Assembly: GCA_029204225.1 (NCBI GenBank)
Contig: CM055110.1
Location: 18,469,501-18,533,500 of the forward strand
Reading direction: 5' to 3'
DNA from: Diphasiastrum complanatum
Taxonomy: Eukaryota > Streptophyta > Lycopodiopsida > Lycopodiales > Lycopodiaceae
Length of the DNA stretch: 64,000 bases
Shown: in pieces, positions 35,248 through 46,979 of the stretch
How the letters are laid out: the number at the start of each line of letters is the position of its first letter
Numbering within the stretch: position 1 is the first letter of the stretch
Position numbers and translations under genes: made by a program
Notes under the pieces: model-generated
What the model saw: only the letters and a program-made list of their open reading frames with translations
What the model was told of the DNA's origin: nothing
Database searches by the model: none

Positions 35248-36081
35248 TGTGAAAAATGCAAAAATAAGCTTGGTAGAGGCCAAAAATCTTGTATATAGAT
35301 AAACACACATGTGTGTTGAGCCTGTTCCCACGTGTGAAAATAGTGTACTTGTCATGTACCATAATCGTATAGGTTGTACATATGATTTAATTCAAGTTCT
35401 AGTGGCTAAAAAGGCCAAAAACTAGTTTTTTAGACATATGACACATGGCATCAATCTATTGATTGCATGATCCACATCCTTTGGTTAGGTGTCAAATCCC
35501 ATGTGTAGAGGACAGCTCACATGTGTGGAATAAGCTGAAGTAGGCGAATTTTGACTTCTAGAAGATTTCCAAGTAGATCTCCATATAGAAGGAAAATGGA
35601 CCAAAAGTGCTCAAAATAGAAGGTTTTGTCCAAGTGTCAGTTTTGCATGATGAATCATCATATGACAAAGCACCTTCACACATGTGGGATCATAGGGATG
35701 ATCAGTACCACGAGCTCTCACTTATTGTATATATAGAGTCACATTTGGCCATAATCAATGTTAGACACCAATCTTGGTTTTGGAAGCAATTTTGAGTGAT
35801 TCTCTCCATTTGTCTACATTTGGTTTGATTGTTTTGAGGTTCTATCAATGTGTACTTGATTTTCAGGTTGGAGTCCGTACTCAGACAATGTTTAACACGT
35901 GTGAAACCAGAATGTACACCTACCTTCAATTAATGATTGTTCTTGTTAGGATTTTGTGTCTAGAATTGATCTAGATTGATCTTAATCTCAAGTAGATTGA
36001 TAGATCAAGTAATCTGACAACCAATCCCTCTTGAGGATCAGATTAGGATCCACTCTTGGTCCTTTTTGTACTTTTTCCACA
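35248..36081 (+). mobile_element. Copia B 5' LTR
   Basis: 834 bp, TGTGAAAAATGC...TTTTTCCACA. TATATATAG box near 35727. Several CACGTGTG/CACATGTG motifs; the U5-side palindrome is mutated here to AACACGTGTG (about 35894), whereas it is intact in the 3' LTR. Confidence 0.92.
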
Positions 36082-36094
36082 TGGTATCAGAGCC
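36082..36094 (+). promoter_or_regulatory. Copia B primer binding site
   Basis: TGGTATCAGAGCC directly after the LTR end; initiator-Met tRNA type. Confidence 0.92.
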
Positions 36095-37669
36095 TAGTAC
36101 AAGAGGTTTTGTTGAAATCGATCGGGTTAATCCAAACCAAAGCCAAAATTAGCAGTTTTTGGAAAACTAGTCAAATTTTGTGTAGCGAGTTGGATTTGAT
36201 AGCTATCCTCAAAATTTTTGGTCCAGATCTTGTTGTGACCCTTTTCACACGTGTGTTGCCGCACAGCTCCGGTTTTGACTGAGAAATTTCAAAAATTTGT
36301 AGAATTTGACTCACATACCCAATTTGAGTGATTTTTGGTGCAAAATCAAGCACTTTCTATAGAGAATCTAATTCCTTGATTAGTTCTTGGATTAGATCAG
36401 CCAAGAAATTAAATTTGAAGCTTGAATTAGGTGCATTAACTGATTATCTCTGATTTTTTGAGTGCATGTTGAAGTTGAGAGAGATTTTGCTAAAAATCAT
36501 AGATTAAGGAGTGATATGCAAGGTGAGAGGTTGTAATCCATTGTACCATCACTCTAGATTTGTTCAAGAGTGATAGGGTCAAGTTTAGAAGCATCAATTT
36601 GCTAGAAAACATCCTTCGATATGTCCTCCAAGTGAAACCTTTGAGAGTTTCTAGTGCATATAGAGCATCTATGCAAATCTTTTGTAGAATTTGACATAGA
36701 TTGGCTTAAATTGAGAGTTCTAGAAAAGAGATTGAGATCCAAGTCGCATTGTTCAACCCTACTCAATTTGTTTGAGTGATTGTAAGGTTCGAAAAGAGTC
36801 ATTAAGGTGTCTATGGCAAATGTGTAGAGAGAGATCCAATTTTCTAAGAGTTCCTTCCTTTGTAGAAGGCAAGATCTAGAAGCTCATTTTGTGTTGTTAT
36901 TGGTGGAGAGTTTGTCTCTTCCCAGGTGATCAAATATTTCTAAGTGGCACTATCTCTTTAAAGCACAATATCTTAGTGAGAAAAATCACAACTTTTGATT
37001 TTGAATTTCATTCCAAGTCTTAAGAGGTAGAGTAATTGGTGGAATCCAATAGGGGTGAATGAATCAATTTGTTGAGCAAAAATTGACATAGTATGTATGA
37101 AACTCAAATTAGTTCTATCCAACTTTCTTTGTGAGAGTGTGAGGGTCAATTTGAGATCCCATTGGATGTCTAGAATGAGGAGGACTCCATATTTGAGTAT
37201 TAATGCATGGTTGAGATCTTTGTGAATCTCTAGTTGTCTAAATTTTTAAGCTTTGTGAAAAATTGGTGGTATGGTTTGTTGTCAAATCAAATCAAACTCA
37301 TTCTAAATCTCAAGTGTGAGATTATTTGGGTCAAGAGTGATTCCAAAAGAAGTGATTAAGTTTGATTTTCATGTATTTGAAACAAAACCCATCTTTTGTT
37401 CAAGAATCTCAAGTGTTGAGAAAACTAGTCAAGTGAAAAGAAAAATCTAGGTGTCAAATCTTTCTCATATCCATTTCAACTTTCAAAAGAAAAAGTCATT
37501 GGTATTTGATGAGTCCAATAGGAGATTGGATCTGATTTCTTTAGTGATTTGATTCAAAGATTGTGTGCTTTTGTCTTAGTGATCAAAGCAAAATTTCCAA
37601 GTGACTAATCATTACTGTGAAGATTGATTCTTAGGTTTGTGAGCTAGACCTTTTGTAGATCCTTCTAGA
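36095..37669 (+). other. Copia B long leader
   Basis: Almost 1.6 kb of AT-rich sequence without a long frame, unusually long for a copia leader (element A has about 0.8 kb). It may hold decayed Gag N-terminal coding sequence, since the following frame lacks that domain. Confidence 0.55.
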
Positions 37670-38212
37670 TTGTTGAAGATGTTCAAATCTAGTCTCTTGA
37701 GAGTCACAAATTACATTTGTAGAATCATATCACAGGTTTTTATTCACATGGCATCAATAGGTGGCATCCTATTGAAGGAAAGAAAGGATCCTAAGTGCAA
37801 CCTTTGTGGCAAGGGAGGATATATTTTCTCAAGATGCTACAAAAAGAAGACCAATCAATCCAAGGAGAACCAAGGCAAGGGGGCCGAGGTGAAGGATGGA
37901 GCTTCAAGTTCGAAATGCAAATACAAGAAGGACAAGTCCAAGAAAAGGTGTTTCCTTTGTGGAAAGGTGAATGAGGCTTGGAGTCTCATAAGGACTTGCA
38001 AGATTTGTCTTCAAGAGTCCATCACAACATATGTCAAATCTTTTGAAATTTTTCATTTGGAAGTACATTGTTTGGTTCAAGATGCAAAGATAGATGTCAC
38101 TTTCATGAAAGTAACTTGGATTTATTTTATGTCCTTGGAAAGTATTTTGCTTGGAACTTTGGACAAGTTCAAACTTATTGTTATTATCCAAGAGAAATCA
38201 ATCAAGAATTAG
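37670..38212 (+). pseudogene. Copia B gag-like frame with defective zinc knuckles
   Basis: 180 codons. The Gag capsid domain seen in A, C and D is missing: after MASIGGILLKERKD it goes straight to CNLCGKGGYIFSRC (residues about 43-56), a CCHC knuckle with Tyr replacing His. A Lys/Ser linker follows, and a second Cys pair (CFLCGKVNEAWSLIRTC) with no His in the right place. The tail, LEVHCLVQDAKIDVTFMKVT, also opens the B-prime copy. The metal-binding residues argue against function as nucleocapsid. Confidence 0.7.
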
Positions 38213-38452
38213 GAGCAATCACAAAATGAAAATAGTTTCATTTATGCTCTCATGTCAACTTATGAACAACCATTTTGCTTTGAAGAGATTTTTGTATCTC
38301 AAAGGTGGATTAAGGCAATACTAGTTGAGTGTGATGCCTTAAAAGATAGCAAAATATGTTTTCCTTGTAAGCTTACATTAGTTATGAAGTCAAGGAAATG
38401 AAAATATCCTCATAATGTAGGATCTTCTGGTTTCAATAAGATCACGAATGAT

Positions 38453-39580
38453 GTGTTCATTCATAAAGATGAAAATTGTAAGTTTTCAATCTTAAAGGCA
38501 AGTTGTAAACTTCTTATGAGAATATGTGAAGCATCCAAAGTGGACACTTATATCCATAAGCAAGTGGTTAGCCTTATTGAGATGGAAATGCCTTTTGATT
38601 TCAATATTAGAAAAATCATGCCAAGTTGTGGTGATTTTTTGACTTATGTTTCTAGCATAAGTAGTTTTGATAATCATAGGAAGTGCATATTGTGTGGTCA
38701 TAGTTGTTGTGATCATTATGAGACATGGAGGTCTCGGATTTCCATCAAGAAGGAGCACCATGAAGAGGATCTTAAAGAATCATCTCAAGGTTCAAGTGTG
38801 CCAAGGATTGAGGAGGAGAGATCTTCTCAAGTTGTGATTCCAAAAAGAAACTCAAGAAATATGGTTGATTCCATGTGGCTCACATTTCAAGGGAAAGAGG
38901 AGCATATCTCATGTGGTATACATCTCATACTTATTTCTCTTATGTCATTTGATAAATCAATTTGCTTTAGTGAGATCATTGCATCTCAAAATTGGAGTAA
39001 GACCATACTAGTTGAGTATGAAGTCTCTCTTGAGAACATAGATGACGTTCTTAAAAGGTTGAAATTGATTTTAAATCAATTAGAAAGCAAATGGTTATTT
39101 CATCAAATGTATGCTCTTGAGTCATGCAAGAGCGAAAGTGATTTGTTTACTCATAGTTTGAAAATTTGTAGTGAGGCAAATTGTAAACTCTTTATGAGAG
39201 TAAGTGAATCATCTTCTAAAGAAACTTATCTCCATAATGAAGTATTTAGCCTCATTGTATCAGAGATTAGCATGGTAAACAAGCATGAATATATGATGCA
39301 AACACTTTGTTATTATAGCATGCATAGTCTTGCCAATTTGGATGAGTCTAATTCTCTAGATCGTGGTAACATGATGCTAGATCTTTGTGATCCTAATAAA
39401 TCAAGAAGAAATATTTATTTTCTCATGAAGGAGCATGCACATGAAGAAGGAGCAAGCCTCAAAGTCAAGCATCTACATGAAATTTGGAAGGAATCAATTT
39501 TGGAGGTGCTAGGATGGTGCAAAGCTCTCAAGCTCATCAAAGATGTCAACATCAAAGAAGCACTATCATGGATATGCTGA
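38453..39580 (+). CDS. Copia B 375-codon frame of unknown function
   Basis: An open frame conserved with B-prime and internally repetitive. Residues about 10-45 (CKLLMRICEASKVDTYIHKQ) recur in altered form near 240-275 (CKLFMRVSESSSKETYLHNE). The middle has CILCGHSCCDHYETWRS, a Cys/His cluster. SSQVVIPKRNSRNMVDSMWL followed by TFQGKEEHISCGI and SQNWSKTILVEYEVS parallels the integrase-RT linker of element A (PRRSSRAKVEPSRLTYQGKG, SKEWYKAMLDEYDAL), so part of the frame descends from that linker. No D,D,E triad, no YVDD, no RNase H motif. Whether it is translated is unknown. Confidence 0.5.
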   Translation: MFIHKDENCKFSILKASCKLLMRICEASKVDTYIHKQVVSLIEMEMPFDFNIRKIMPSCGDFLTYVSSISSFDNHRKCILCGHSCCDHYETWRSRISIKKEHHEEDLKESSQGSSVPRIEEERSSQVVIPKRNSRNMVDSMWLTFQGKEEHISCGIHLILISLMSFDKSICFSEIIASQNWSKTILVEYEVSLENIDDVLKRLKLILNQLESKWLFHQMYALESCKSESDLFTHSLKICSEANCKLFMRVSESSSKETYLHNEVFSLIVSEISMVNKHEYMMQTLCYYSMHSLANLDESNSLDRGNMMLDLCDPNKSRRNIYFLMKEHAHEEGASLKVKHLHEIWKESILEVLGWCKALKLIKDVNIKEALSWIC

Positions 39581-39720
39581 TTTCAGATCAACATCAAGCT
39601 CATTGGCTAATCTTCACACCTTTTGAACCAACAAAGACCAATTCAGCCCATGGAGTCAAGTTCAAGATCATCACGTTTTCCATCAAGCTAGATTTACCAA
39701 GCTAGATTTTTGAGGAGGAG

Positions 39721-40547
39721 TGTGAAAAATGCAAAAATAAGCTTGGTAGAGTCCAAAAATCTTGTATATAGATAAACACACATGTGTGGAGCCTGTTCCC
39801 ACGTGTGAAAATAGTGTACTTGTCATGTACCATAATCGTATAGGTTGTACATATGATCTAATTCAAGTACTAGTGGCTAAAAAGGCCAAAAACTAGTTTT
39901 CTAGACATATGACACATGGCATCAATCTATTGATTGCATGAGCCACATCCTTTGGTTAGGTGTCATATCCCATGTGTAGAGGACAGCTCACATGTGTGGA
40001 ATAAGCTGAAGTAGGCAAATTTTGACTTCTAGAAGATTTCCAAGTAGATCTCCATATAGAAGGAAAATGGACCAAAAGTGCTCAAAATAGTAGGTTTTGT
40101 CCAACTGTCAGTTTTGCATGATGAATCATCATATGACAAAGCACCTTCACACATGTGGGATCATAGGGATGATCAGTACCATGAGCTCCCACTTATTGTA
40201 TATATAGAGCCACATTTGGCCATAATCAATGTTAGACACCAATCTTGGTTTTGGAAGCAATTTTGAGTGATTCTCTCCATTTGTCTACATTTGTTTTAAT
40301 TGTTTTTGAGGTTCTATCAATGTGTACTTGATTTTCATGTTGGAGTCCATACTCAGACAATGTTTCACACGTGTGAAAAGTACACCTACCTTCAATTAAT
40401 GATTGTTCTTGTTAGGATTTTGTGTCTAGAATTGATCTAGATTGATCTTAATCTCAAGTAGATTGATAGATCAAGTAATCTGACAACCAATCCCTCTTGA
40501 GGATTAGATTAGGATCCACTCTTGGTCCTTTTTGTACTTTTCCCACA
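39721..40547 (+). mobile_element. Copia B 3' LTR
   Basis: 827 bp, starts directly after the polypurine tract TTGAGGAGGAG (39710-39720). TATATATAG near 40199; CACACGTGTG at 40366-40375. It ends CCCACA at the junction with the gypsy RNase H sequence. Confidence 0.93.
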
Positions 40548-41790
40548 ACCTCGACGGTACTTAATGTTGAATTCGAACTCTTGAATGAACTCCGACCAGC
40601 GGGCCTTATGAACCCTGAGGTCCGAGGCATCACAGATATACTTAAGATATTCATGACCTATCATTACCACGAATTTAGATCCGTACAAATAATGTCTCCA
40701 GATCTTTAACGCATGGATGACAGCAAAAAGTTCCTTCTCATAAGTAGAATATCTACTTTGAGCTGGGTCTAACTCCTTGCTCTCTCGAAAGCCACAAGTC
40801 TACCATCCTGGTAAAGGACTGCACCTACCACATAGTCACTAGTGTCTGTTTCCACTAGGAAAGATCCGCTAGGGTCCACTATGTGTAAGATAGGGGCTGT
40901 AGACACCAACATCTTCAAAGCTTCAAAGCTTTGATTAAGTTCATCAGTCCAAACAATCGGAGGACTGATCTTTGAATGCCTTCCGGCCTTCTTCTTATTA
41001 CCCTTTTTTGTTTTGTGTTTGGCCTTCTTCACTCCCTTAAGAAGATTCGTTAGAGGCAATGCAACTAAGGCATAGTCTTTAGTGAATCTATGGAAAAAAC
41101 CTGTGAAGCCTAGAAAAGATTTTACTTCCCTAATGGTTTTTAGAATAGGCCAATCACGAACTTTCTGGACTTTATCATAATCGATCTCAAGACCATGATC
41201 GGAAATGATATGTCCCAAATACTTGAGTCGAGTTTGAAAAAACTCACATTTAGACTCCTTAGCATAAAGCTTTGCCTGCCTTAGATTATCTAAGACTGTA
41301 CGCAATGCGCTTCGTGCTCTTCAAGAGTCTTACTGTAGATCAGTATGTCATCTAAAAATACCACGAGAAACTTCCACAGATATGGACGAAGAATATCGTT
41401 CATCATCTGCTGGAAGGTTGCCGGGGCATTAGTTAGACCAAAGGGTGAAATTAAAAATTTGTAATGGCCATACCTAGAACAAAAACTAGTTTTGGAAACA
41501 TCCCCCTCATGTATTCTAATTTGATGGTATCCTGACCTAAGGTCCAATTTGGTGAAATACCTAGCACCATTCAATCGGTCCATTAAGTCGTCCATCCGAG
41601 GCAAGGGGTAGCGGTTCTTAATTGTCGTTTTATTAAGCTTTTTGTAATCAACACAAAGACGAATACCACCGTCTTTCTTGTCGGTTAGCAAAACAGGAGC
41701 TCCCCAATGGGATTTACTAGGCCGAATATGGCCTTTACGCAACAACTCCTTAAGTTGGCTAGCAACTTCATCTTCTTCCTTCGAGCTCAT
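40548..41790 (-). pseudogene. Gypsy reverse transcriptase and RNase H
   Basis: RT at 41790-41290: [70 protein letters not shown] and FLDDILIYS, the last holding the catalytic Asp pair. RNase H and connection at 41305-40769: YLGHIISDHGLEI, FLGFTGFFHRFTKDYA, PILHIVDPSGSFLVETDTSD, then to 40548 through a frame change (HEYLKYI, HKARWSEFIQEFEFNIKYRRG). RT and connection overlap in different frames near 41300, so there is at least one frameshift. The protein continues at 35247 beyond copia B. Confidence 0.9.
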
Positions 41791-42383
41791 CCTATAGGAA
41801 AAAAGCCATACAGGAGAGCATTCGGGAAGGAGAGCTATGTGATGGTCTACACCCCGTGAGGGGGGAAGACCTCAGGCAATTGCTCAGGGAATATATCATT
41901 ATATTCCTCCCTAAGTCTCTTAAAGATTTTGCCCTCAGGCGAAGAATCTAAATTATCATCAATAAAAGACCATGCTTTGGGGAAAGGCAATACATCAACA
42001 TTGACATTATGAGTACTAAAAGCATCTATGTAAGATTCATCTTTCATAGTAAGATAAATACGAAAAGTGCTTAGAATTAAAAATGCATTGATTCACTTCA
42101 TGAGCAGTTACAAAAGGTAGATCTGGCTCATCGCCTTTAAGGCAAACCAATGAGTCATTATGCAAGAAAGAAATACAATGAGATACATAGTCTTTCTTTA
42201 AGGACTCATTTCTAGCAAAAAACCACTCTTTTAGTAGAATTACATCCACCTTATCTAGATTCATGACATGAAAAGATAAACTATCTACATAGTCTTGAAT
42301 CTTCAATGACACGTGGGGGACAAAGTGGTCCCAGACCTGCTGCTCACCACCAGCTGCCATCCTAATTACATACTTGTGGTCAC
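41791..42383 (-). pseudogene. Gypsy protease C-terminal half and linker
   Basis: 42383-42037 gives HKYVIRMAAGGEQ, DSLSFHVMNLDKVDVILLKEW (the region equivalent to the LGxxWL strand of gypsy proteases). 42047-41847 gives the acidic linker FIDDNLDSSPEGKIFKRLRE and [20 protein letters not shown] just before RT, with a stop/frameshift near 41855. The N-terminal half of the protease lies at 51564-51780, beyond copia C. Confidence 0.8.
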
Positions 42384-43178
42384 TGACAAAATTTCCAGAA
42401 TTCACACGTGTGGGGAATGTCCACAAGAGTGATTGATCTTGATTAAGCTTTGTGATTGGCACTATAACCTGATTCTAGATTGATCAACAAGATCTAGTTC
42501 AGAAGAAATGGCTAATTCACAATCTAGCATGCTAATCAACAAAATATAATAGAAATGAATCAAAGAATGAATAAAAGTACAAGATTTCAGTGTATGAGCA
42601 TTAGCCTCAACACGAATTAGAGAGAGAAAGCTAGAGAGATAACAAGCAATATTAGTTTAGATCCAAAATGGCATGACATAGCTACAAAACTTTGGTTCTT
42701 CATCATTGATTGTGTGGAGAGCTACACATATTTATGGAGTTTGAGGTAGCTCGAGGTAGAACCACATCCATCCATTCCAAAATGACATCTGAAGTGACAT
42801 CTAGAGTCTATGTGACATTTGTCACTTGTCATGCATGAAATTCTACCAACTTTTTACAAGTGTATTAGTTCTAACTAGAAATGTCCAAATCATCATGCAT
42901 GTGTCCATTACACTTTGTGCATGCCTTGCATGTCACTATGGATCACTTACAATTAATGCATGTGAATTGCCACAAGTTTCTACAAGCATAATCATGCTAA
43001 TTCTATGTCTACAAACTATATGCAAGTTGCATTTATCAAACTAGATAATACATAACCATGTAGCTCGAGTTCTATGTAGGCCAAACTTGGCATTTTGCAT
43101 TAATGAGCTACATACTTGCATGGTACAACATTTGTAGCAAGCCAAGAAATCAATATGGATTGTTTTTCAATTTTAACA
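42384..43178 (-). mobile_element. Copia C 3' LTR
   Basis: 795 bp, plus-strand TGACAAAATTTCC...CAATTTTAACA. The minus strand starts TGTTAAAATTG after the polypurine tract (plus CTCCTCCT, 43179-43186). CACACGTGTG at 42403-42412, close to the U5 end. Confidence 0.92.
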
Positions 43179-43484
43179 CTCCTCCTAAAAATGATCTATA
43201 TTGATTTGGACATGGATCTTGGTATAACTCCAAGGTTGGCTCTATGCTTGTTGAAGGAACTTTGCTCAAAGGTTTGGTGAGCATATCAGCAATGCAAGAT
43301 GATGTGTCGATGTGCTCCAATTTGATTTCACCTCCAATGAGCTTCTCTCTCACGAAGTGATGTGCAACTTCGATATGCTTGCTCCTTGCATGGAATATTG
43401 GGTTGTTGGCAAGGGCTTGAGCTGAAATGTTGTCACACATGATCATAGGTATATCTTCTTCCATAATTATCTTTAGCTCCACTA
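43179..43484 (-). pseudogene. Copia C RNase H, C-terminal half
   Basis: Minus-strand LLVELKIIMEEDIPMIMCDN, NPIFHARSKHIEVAHHFVRE and CIADMLTKPLSKVP form the end of copia RNase H, followed by the polypurine tract and LTR. The frame appears to continue upstream only because it runs into the nested D LTR. The other half lies at 47830-48134. Confidence 0.85.
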
Positions 43485-43926
43485 GTAACTGTGAAGAATT
43501 GCCAAAAATTGGCAAATCTAGCTTGATCAAAAACCATGTAGAATAGTGTAAATTGTGTACACAAGTGGGTCCCACACATGTGAGGCCATGATGCCACATG
43601 GGAAACCCATCCTAATGTAGGTTAGTTCAAGTCAAGAGAGTTGGTCATGTCTATTTGGTGGTCATCCCTACTTTATAGGACCTACACCTAAGTTCAAGGT
43701 GAAAATTTGACCAACTAGCTACCTACCAAGCATAACTCTAGGAAATAGACTAGGGTTTCATTTTAGGTCAAGGAGAGTGAGTTAACTTCCTTATTACATG
43801 CTGGAAATCCATTCAACTTCAAGAAGGAAGTCGAATCTGCTATGTATTCCCTCTCTCCATAGTGAGAAGATAGAAAATTTTTGGAGCTCATTGGCAATCT
43901 CAAGCTACTTCACTATGTACATTGAG

Positions 43927-44393
43927 TTTTTGGATCAAATGAATACCATGCATTAAATGCAGGTTCAGAGGTGCCCACACATGTGGACAGTACAGATTTG
44001 GACCCCTACCAAGTTTGGGATCAAATCTCCTCACCAAAATCAAGATTCTAGCTTGCCCTCTCAATACTAGCTTTTAGCACCAAAACTTGCTAAAAATGGA
44101 TTTGCATTAGATCAATGTCTTATGCTCTTGTACTTGGCTCTGATACCATGTGAAAGTACTGTACTTTAGGATGGTATCAGAGCCAAGTACAAGAGCATAA
44201 GCCATTGATCTAATGCAAATCCATTTTTAGCAAGTTTTGGTGCTAAAAGCTAGTATTGAGAGGGCAAGCTAGAATCTTGATTTTGGTGAGGAGATTTGAT
44301 CCCAAACTTGGTAGGGGTCCAAATCCGTACTGTCCACATGTGTGGGCACCTCTGAATCTGCATTTAATGCATGGTATTCATTTGATCCAAAAA
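43927..44393. repeat. 467-bp palindrome in the 5' end of element D
   Basis: Arms 43927-44148 and 44172-44393 are reverse complements with about three mismatches, around a 23-base centre that is the inverted LTR end (TGTGAAAGTACTGTACTTTAGG). Each arm contains a primer site (GGCTCTGATACCA at 44136-44148; TGGTATCAGAGCC at 44172-44184) and about 200 bp of leader. In the related D-prime the same LTR-primer-leader order occurs once, so the inverted arm is a rearrangement in D. Confidence 0.9.
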
Positions 44394-44599
44394 AATTCAA
44401 TTTGTGAGCTGTTGGTGTAATTTTTGGTGGAGATCGTAGGATAATCTACAAGATCATTTGCCATTGATTAGATTTGAATTTGTTTCATGGAATCTAATTA
44501 ATCTAGGCTGAGTTCAAGTCCTATTAAGGTTAAAAACAGGTCTTGAAAGTACACCAAGAAGGAAGAAAGAGATTAAGTCATTTTTTTGTCCAAAAATAG

Positions 44600-44957
44600 C
44601 CAAAATTGGCAAGATTTGATTGTAAGTAGATTTCACATCATCTTATCTTCATTCCAACTATGTGAGGGAGTGCTAGAACTGAGATTATAAGTCCATTTGT
44701 TGGATTAGAAATCTAATTTGAGTGAAAAACTACAAGAGAGAGACCTTGGTGAGTTTCTAGAGACAATCAAATCCATTTCTTGGCAAGATTTGTTTGAAAG
44801 TAGTTTTCACTTCATCTTATCTTCATTTCAGCTTTGTGAGGGAGTGATAGAACTGTGATTATAAGTCCATTTGTTGGATTAGAAATCAAATTTGAGTGAA
44901 ACACTGCAAGTGTGAGACCTTTGTGAGTTTCAAGTCAATCAAATCTATTTCTTGTTT
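44600..44957 (+). repeat. Tandem 174-bp duplication in element D leader
   Basis: CAAGATTTG...CTTATCTTCATTCCA...TTGTTGGATTAGAAATC occurs at 44610 and again at 44784, diverged by point changes. D-prime has the same duplication (56120-56465), so it predates the copies. Confidence 0.8.
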
Positions 44958-44975
44958 GTAGAAGTCACTAGTAAG

Positions 44976-46979
44976 ATGGGATCTGCTGGAGCATACCTTC
45001 TAGAAGCTAGTGAGAGGTTGAATTCTACAAATTATGCTATTTGGAAGGTTAGAATGGAGTCACTCTTGGTTCTCTAAGACCTTTATGAGTTCTTGATTGA
45101 AGATGAAGATGAACCTCTAGGTGCACAGGAGTTAGCTAGATACAAGAAGAGATCTAGGCTTGCACTTCATTGTGTGAAGATGAATGTGAGCAATGATTTG
45201 TTGAGAGAAGTATCAGCTTGTACTAATGCTAAAGAGGCTTGGGAGTCTTTAAAATCAATCTATGAGTCTAGCAACACTTCTAGGGTTCTTATGCTTAGAA
45301 ATCAAATTTTGCAAAGCATGAGGAGAAGTAAGGAGAGTGCACAAGGTTATGTACTCAGAATCAAGTCTCTAAATAGGGAGTTGGCTTCCATTGGAGAGAA
45401 GATTCATGATGGAGAGCTTGTACAAATTGTCCTTAATGGTCTAGGAGATGACTTTTCAAATTTGGTCCAAAGTTTTGCCATCCAAGACACTTTGCCAACT
45501 ATAGAAAAATTTCACAGTGTATTAGTGGCTGAAGAGTGTAGGATGCTCCATGCAAAATCTAGGATGAGTTCCTTGTCGTTGCACGATGGTGATGAGAAAG
45601 CCTTCTCATTCAAGGGCAAAAAGAAGACCAATGGAAAGAAGAAGCATCCAAAGGAGGCCAAAGAAGAGGATGATGCATCAAGCTCAAAGGACAAGTCAAA
45701 GCAAAAATGTTTCCTTTGTGGAAGGAAGGGGCATTATGCATCTGAATGCTACAAGAGGCTAAGAGCACAAGTGGAGGAGGACAAACAAGGAAACCTTGCA
45801 AAGGAGGAGGAGGATGATGAAGTAGATGTATTCTTGATGGCATCTACATCCTCACCAACAAGCAATAGCAATTCAAGAGACAATTGGTGGATCGACACTG
45901 GGGCTAGCTCCCACATGTCTTGTGAAAAGGACTTTTTCTCAACCTTACACTCTTTCAATGATGCTAAAAAGTTTGTCTTTACTGCAAATGATGAAGAGTG
46001 TAGGATAGATGGTGTTGGGACCATCTCTTTGTATCTAGAATCCTCAAAATGCATGGACCTAGAAAATGTCCTTTATGTACCATCAATCACCAAGAATATG
46101 CTTAGTGTTGGTCTACTCTTAGAAAGTGGTTTGGATGTCCACTTTAAGCATGGTATTTGCTTCATCTTGAAGAATGATGTTTGCATTGCAAAGGGATTTA
46201 AACATGGAAGATTGTTTAAGTTGGAAGCTAGTGTTGCTTTTGAAAGAATGAGCTTGGCAAAGGAGGAGATCACTCAAGAGGAGATCTTGGCAAAGTGTGA
46301 TCTTGCTTGCATTGAGGAGGAGCATCAAAAGGAGGAAGATCTTGAGGATCAGCCTCAAAGCATGAGAGTTCCAAGGGAGTCCTCAATGACAATGTCCGAG
46401 TCATCAAATTGCATGCAAATTGTCCATTCAAGTGTGCATCTTGCAAGGGTGGTGAGCATTGGAGAGTCTACTATCTTTGAATACTTTTTGGAAAGTATTA
46501 GTAGACATGAGGTGACTTGTTTCTTACCTTTAAGATTCATGGTGTTTATTACTTTGTATGACAAGACAATGAAATGGGATGCTTTGAAATCTACATTTGT
46601 TGTTGATAAAGCAATTTCATTGGATAACTATTTTTGTAATAGTTTGAATAGTGTCATAAAAGATGAAACATCATTTCTATTGGAAATCTTTGGGTCCACA
46701 TGCTTTGAACATGATTATTCCAATGTAAGGACCAAAGATTATCCTATTTCAATGATAGGAATAATGGTAGTGTTTTGCTCTTCAAGTAGAGATTGTAGAA
46801 TCTACTTGTTTTCAGCCAAAGAATTTGTCAATGGTGGAAATGTGATCTTTCAAGAGTGGAAGATTTGTAAACTTGAAGAAGCACCTTTGGATCAACACCT
46901 TATTCAATTCATTGATGGTTTGGAGTCAAGTCAAGTGGAGGAGCAAGCTCAAGACCGAGGACTCCAAGAAGAACCTTGA
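44976..46979 (+). pseudogene. Element D Gag-protease and scrambled integrase region
   Basis: Starts MGSAGAYLLEASERLNSTNY. An in-frame TAA at 45075-45077 replaces a Gln codon present in D-prime; the frame is then open for 628 codons from 45093. Gag (LHCVKMNVSNDLLREV, LRNQILQSMRR), CCHC knuckle CFLCGRKGHYASEC, protease WWIDTGASSHM with active-site DTG, LENVLYVPSITKNMLSVG, GFKHGRLFKLEAS. After this the GAG-pre-integrase and integrase core are not recognisable. Only a faint echo of the post-core region remains (DCRIYLFSAKEFVNGGNVIF resembling GYKVYLPSLNKFVVSRDVIF of element A). No catalytic triad, no RT. Confidence 0.8.

Larger units (their letters stand above)
35248..40547 (+). mobile_element. 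Non-autonomous copia element B, full length
   Basis: 5300 bp with LTRs 35248-36081 and 39721-40547 (about 20 substitutions and 3 indels apart by eye), a primer site and a polypurine tract. Flanks GCCTC (35243-35247) and ACCTC (40548-40552) fit a 5-bp target duplication with one mutation. The gypsy RNase H frame reads through when the element is removed. It lacks recognisable integrase core, RT and RNase H motifs, so it would need enzymes from another element. Related copy: B-prime at 13704-16179. Confidence 0.9.

Noticed and set aside
43560-43599. MWHHGLTCVGPTCVHNLHYS as an N-terminus of copia C RNase H
   Set aside because: This stretch is translated from the LTR of the nested element D and is not part of RNase H. 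The same text appears at 57489 from the D-prime LTR.
46119-46358. Minus-strand frames opposite the D element gene (and their equivalents at 54501-55556)
   Set aside because: They recur in D and D-prime only because the sense strand is conserved. They are shadow frames of the Gag-protease gene.
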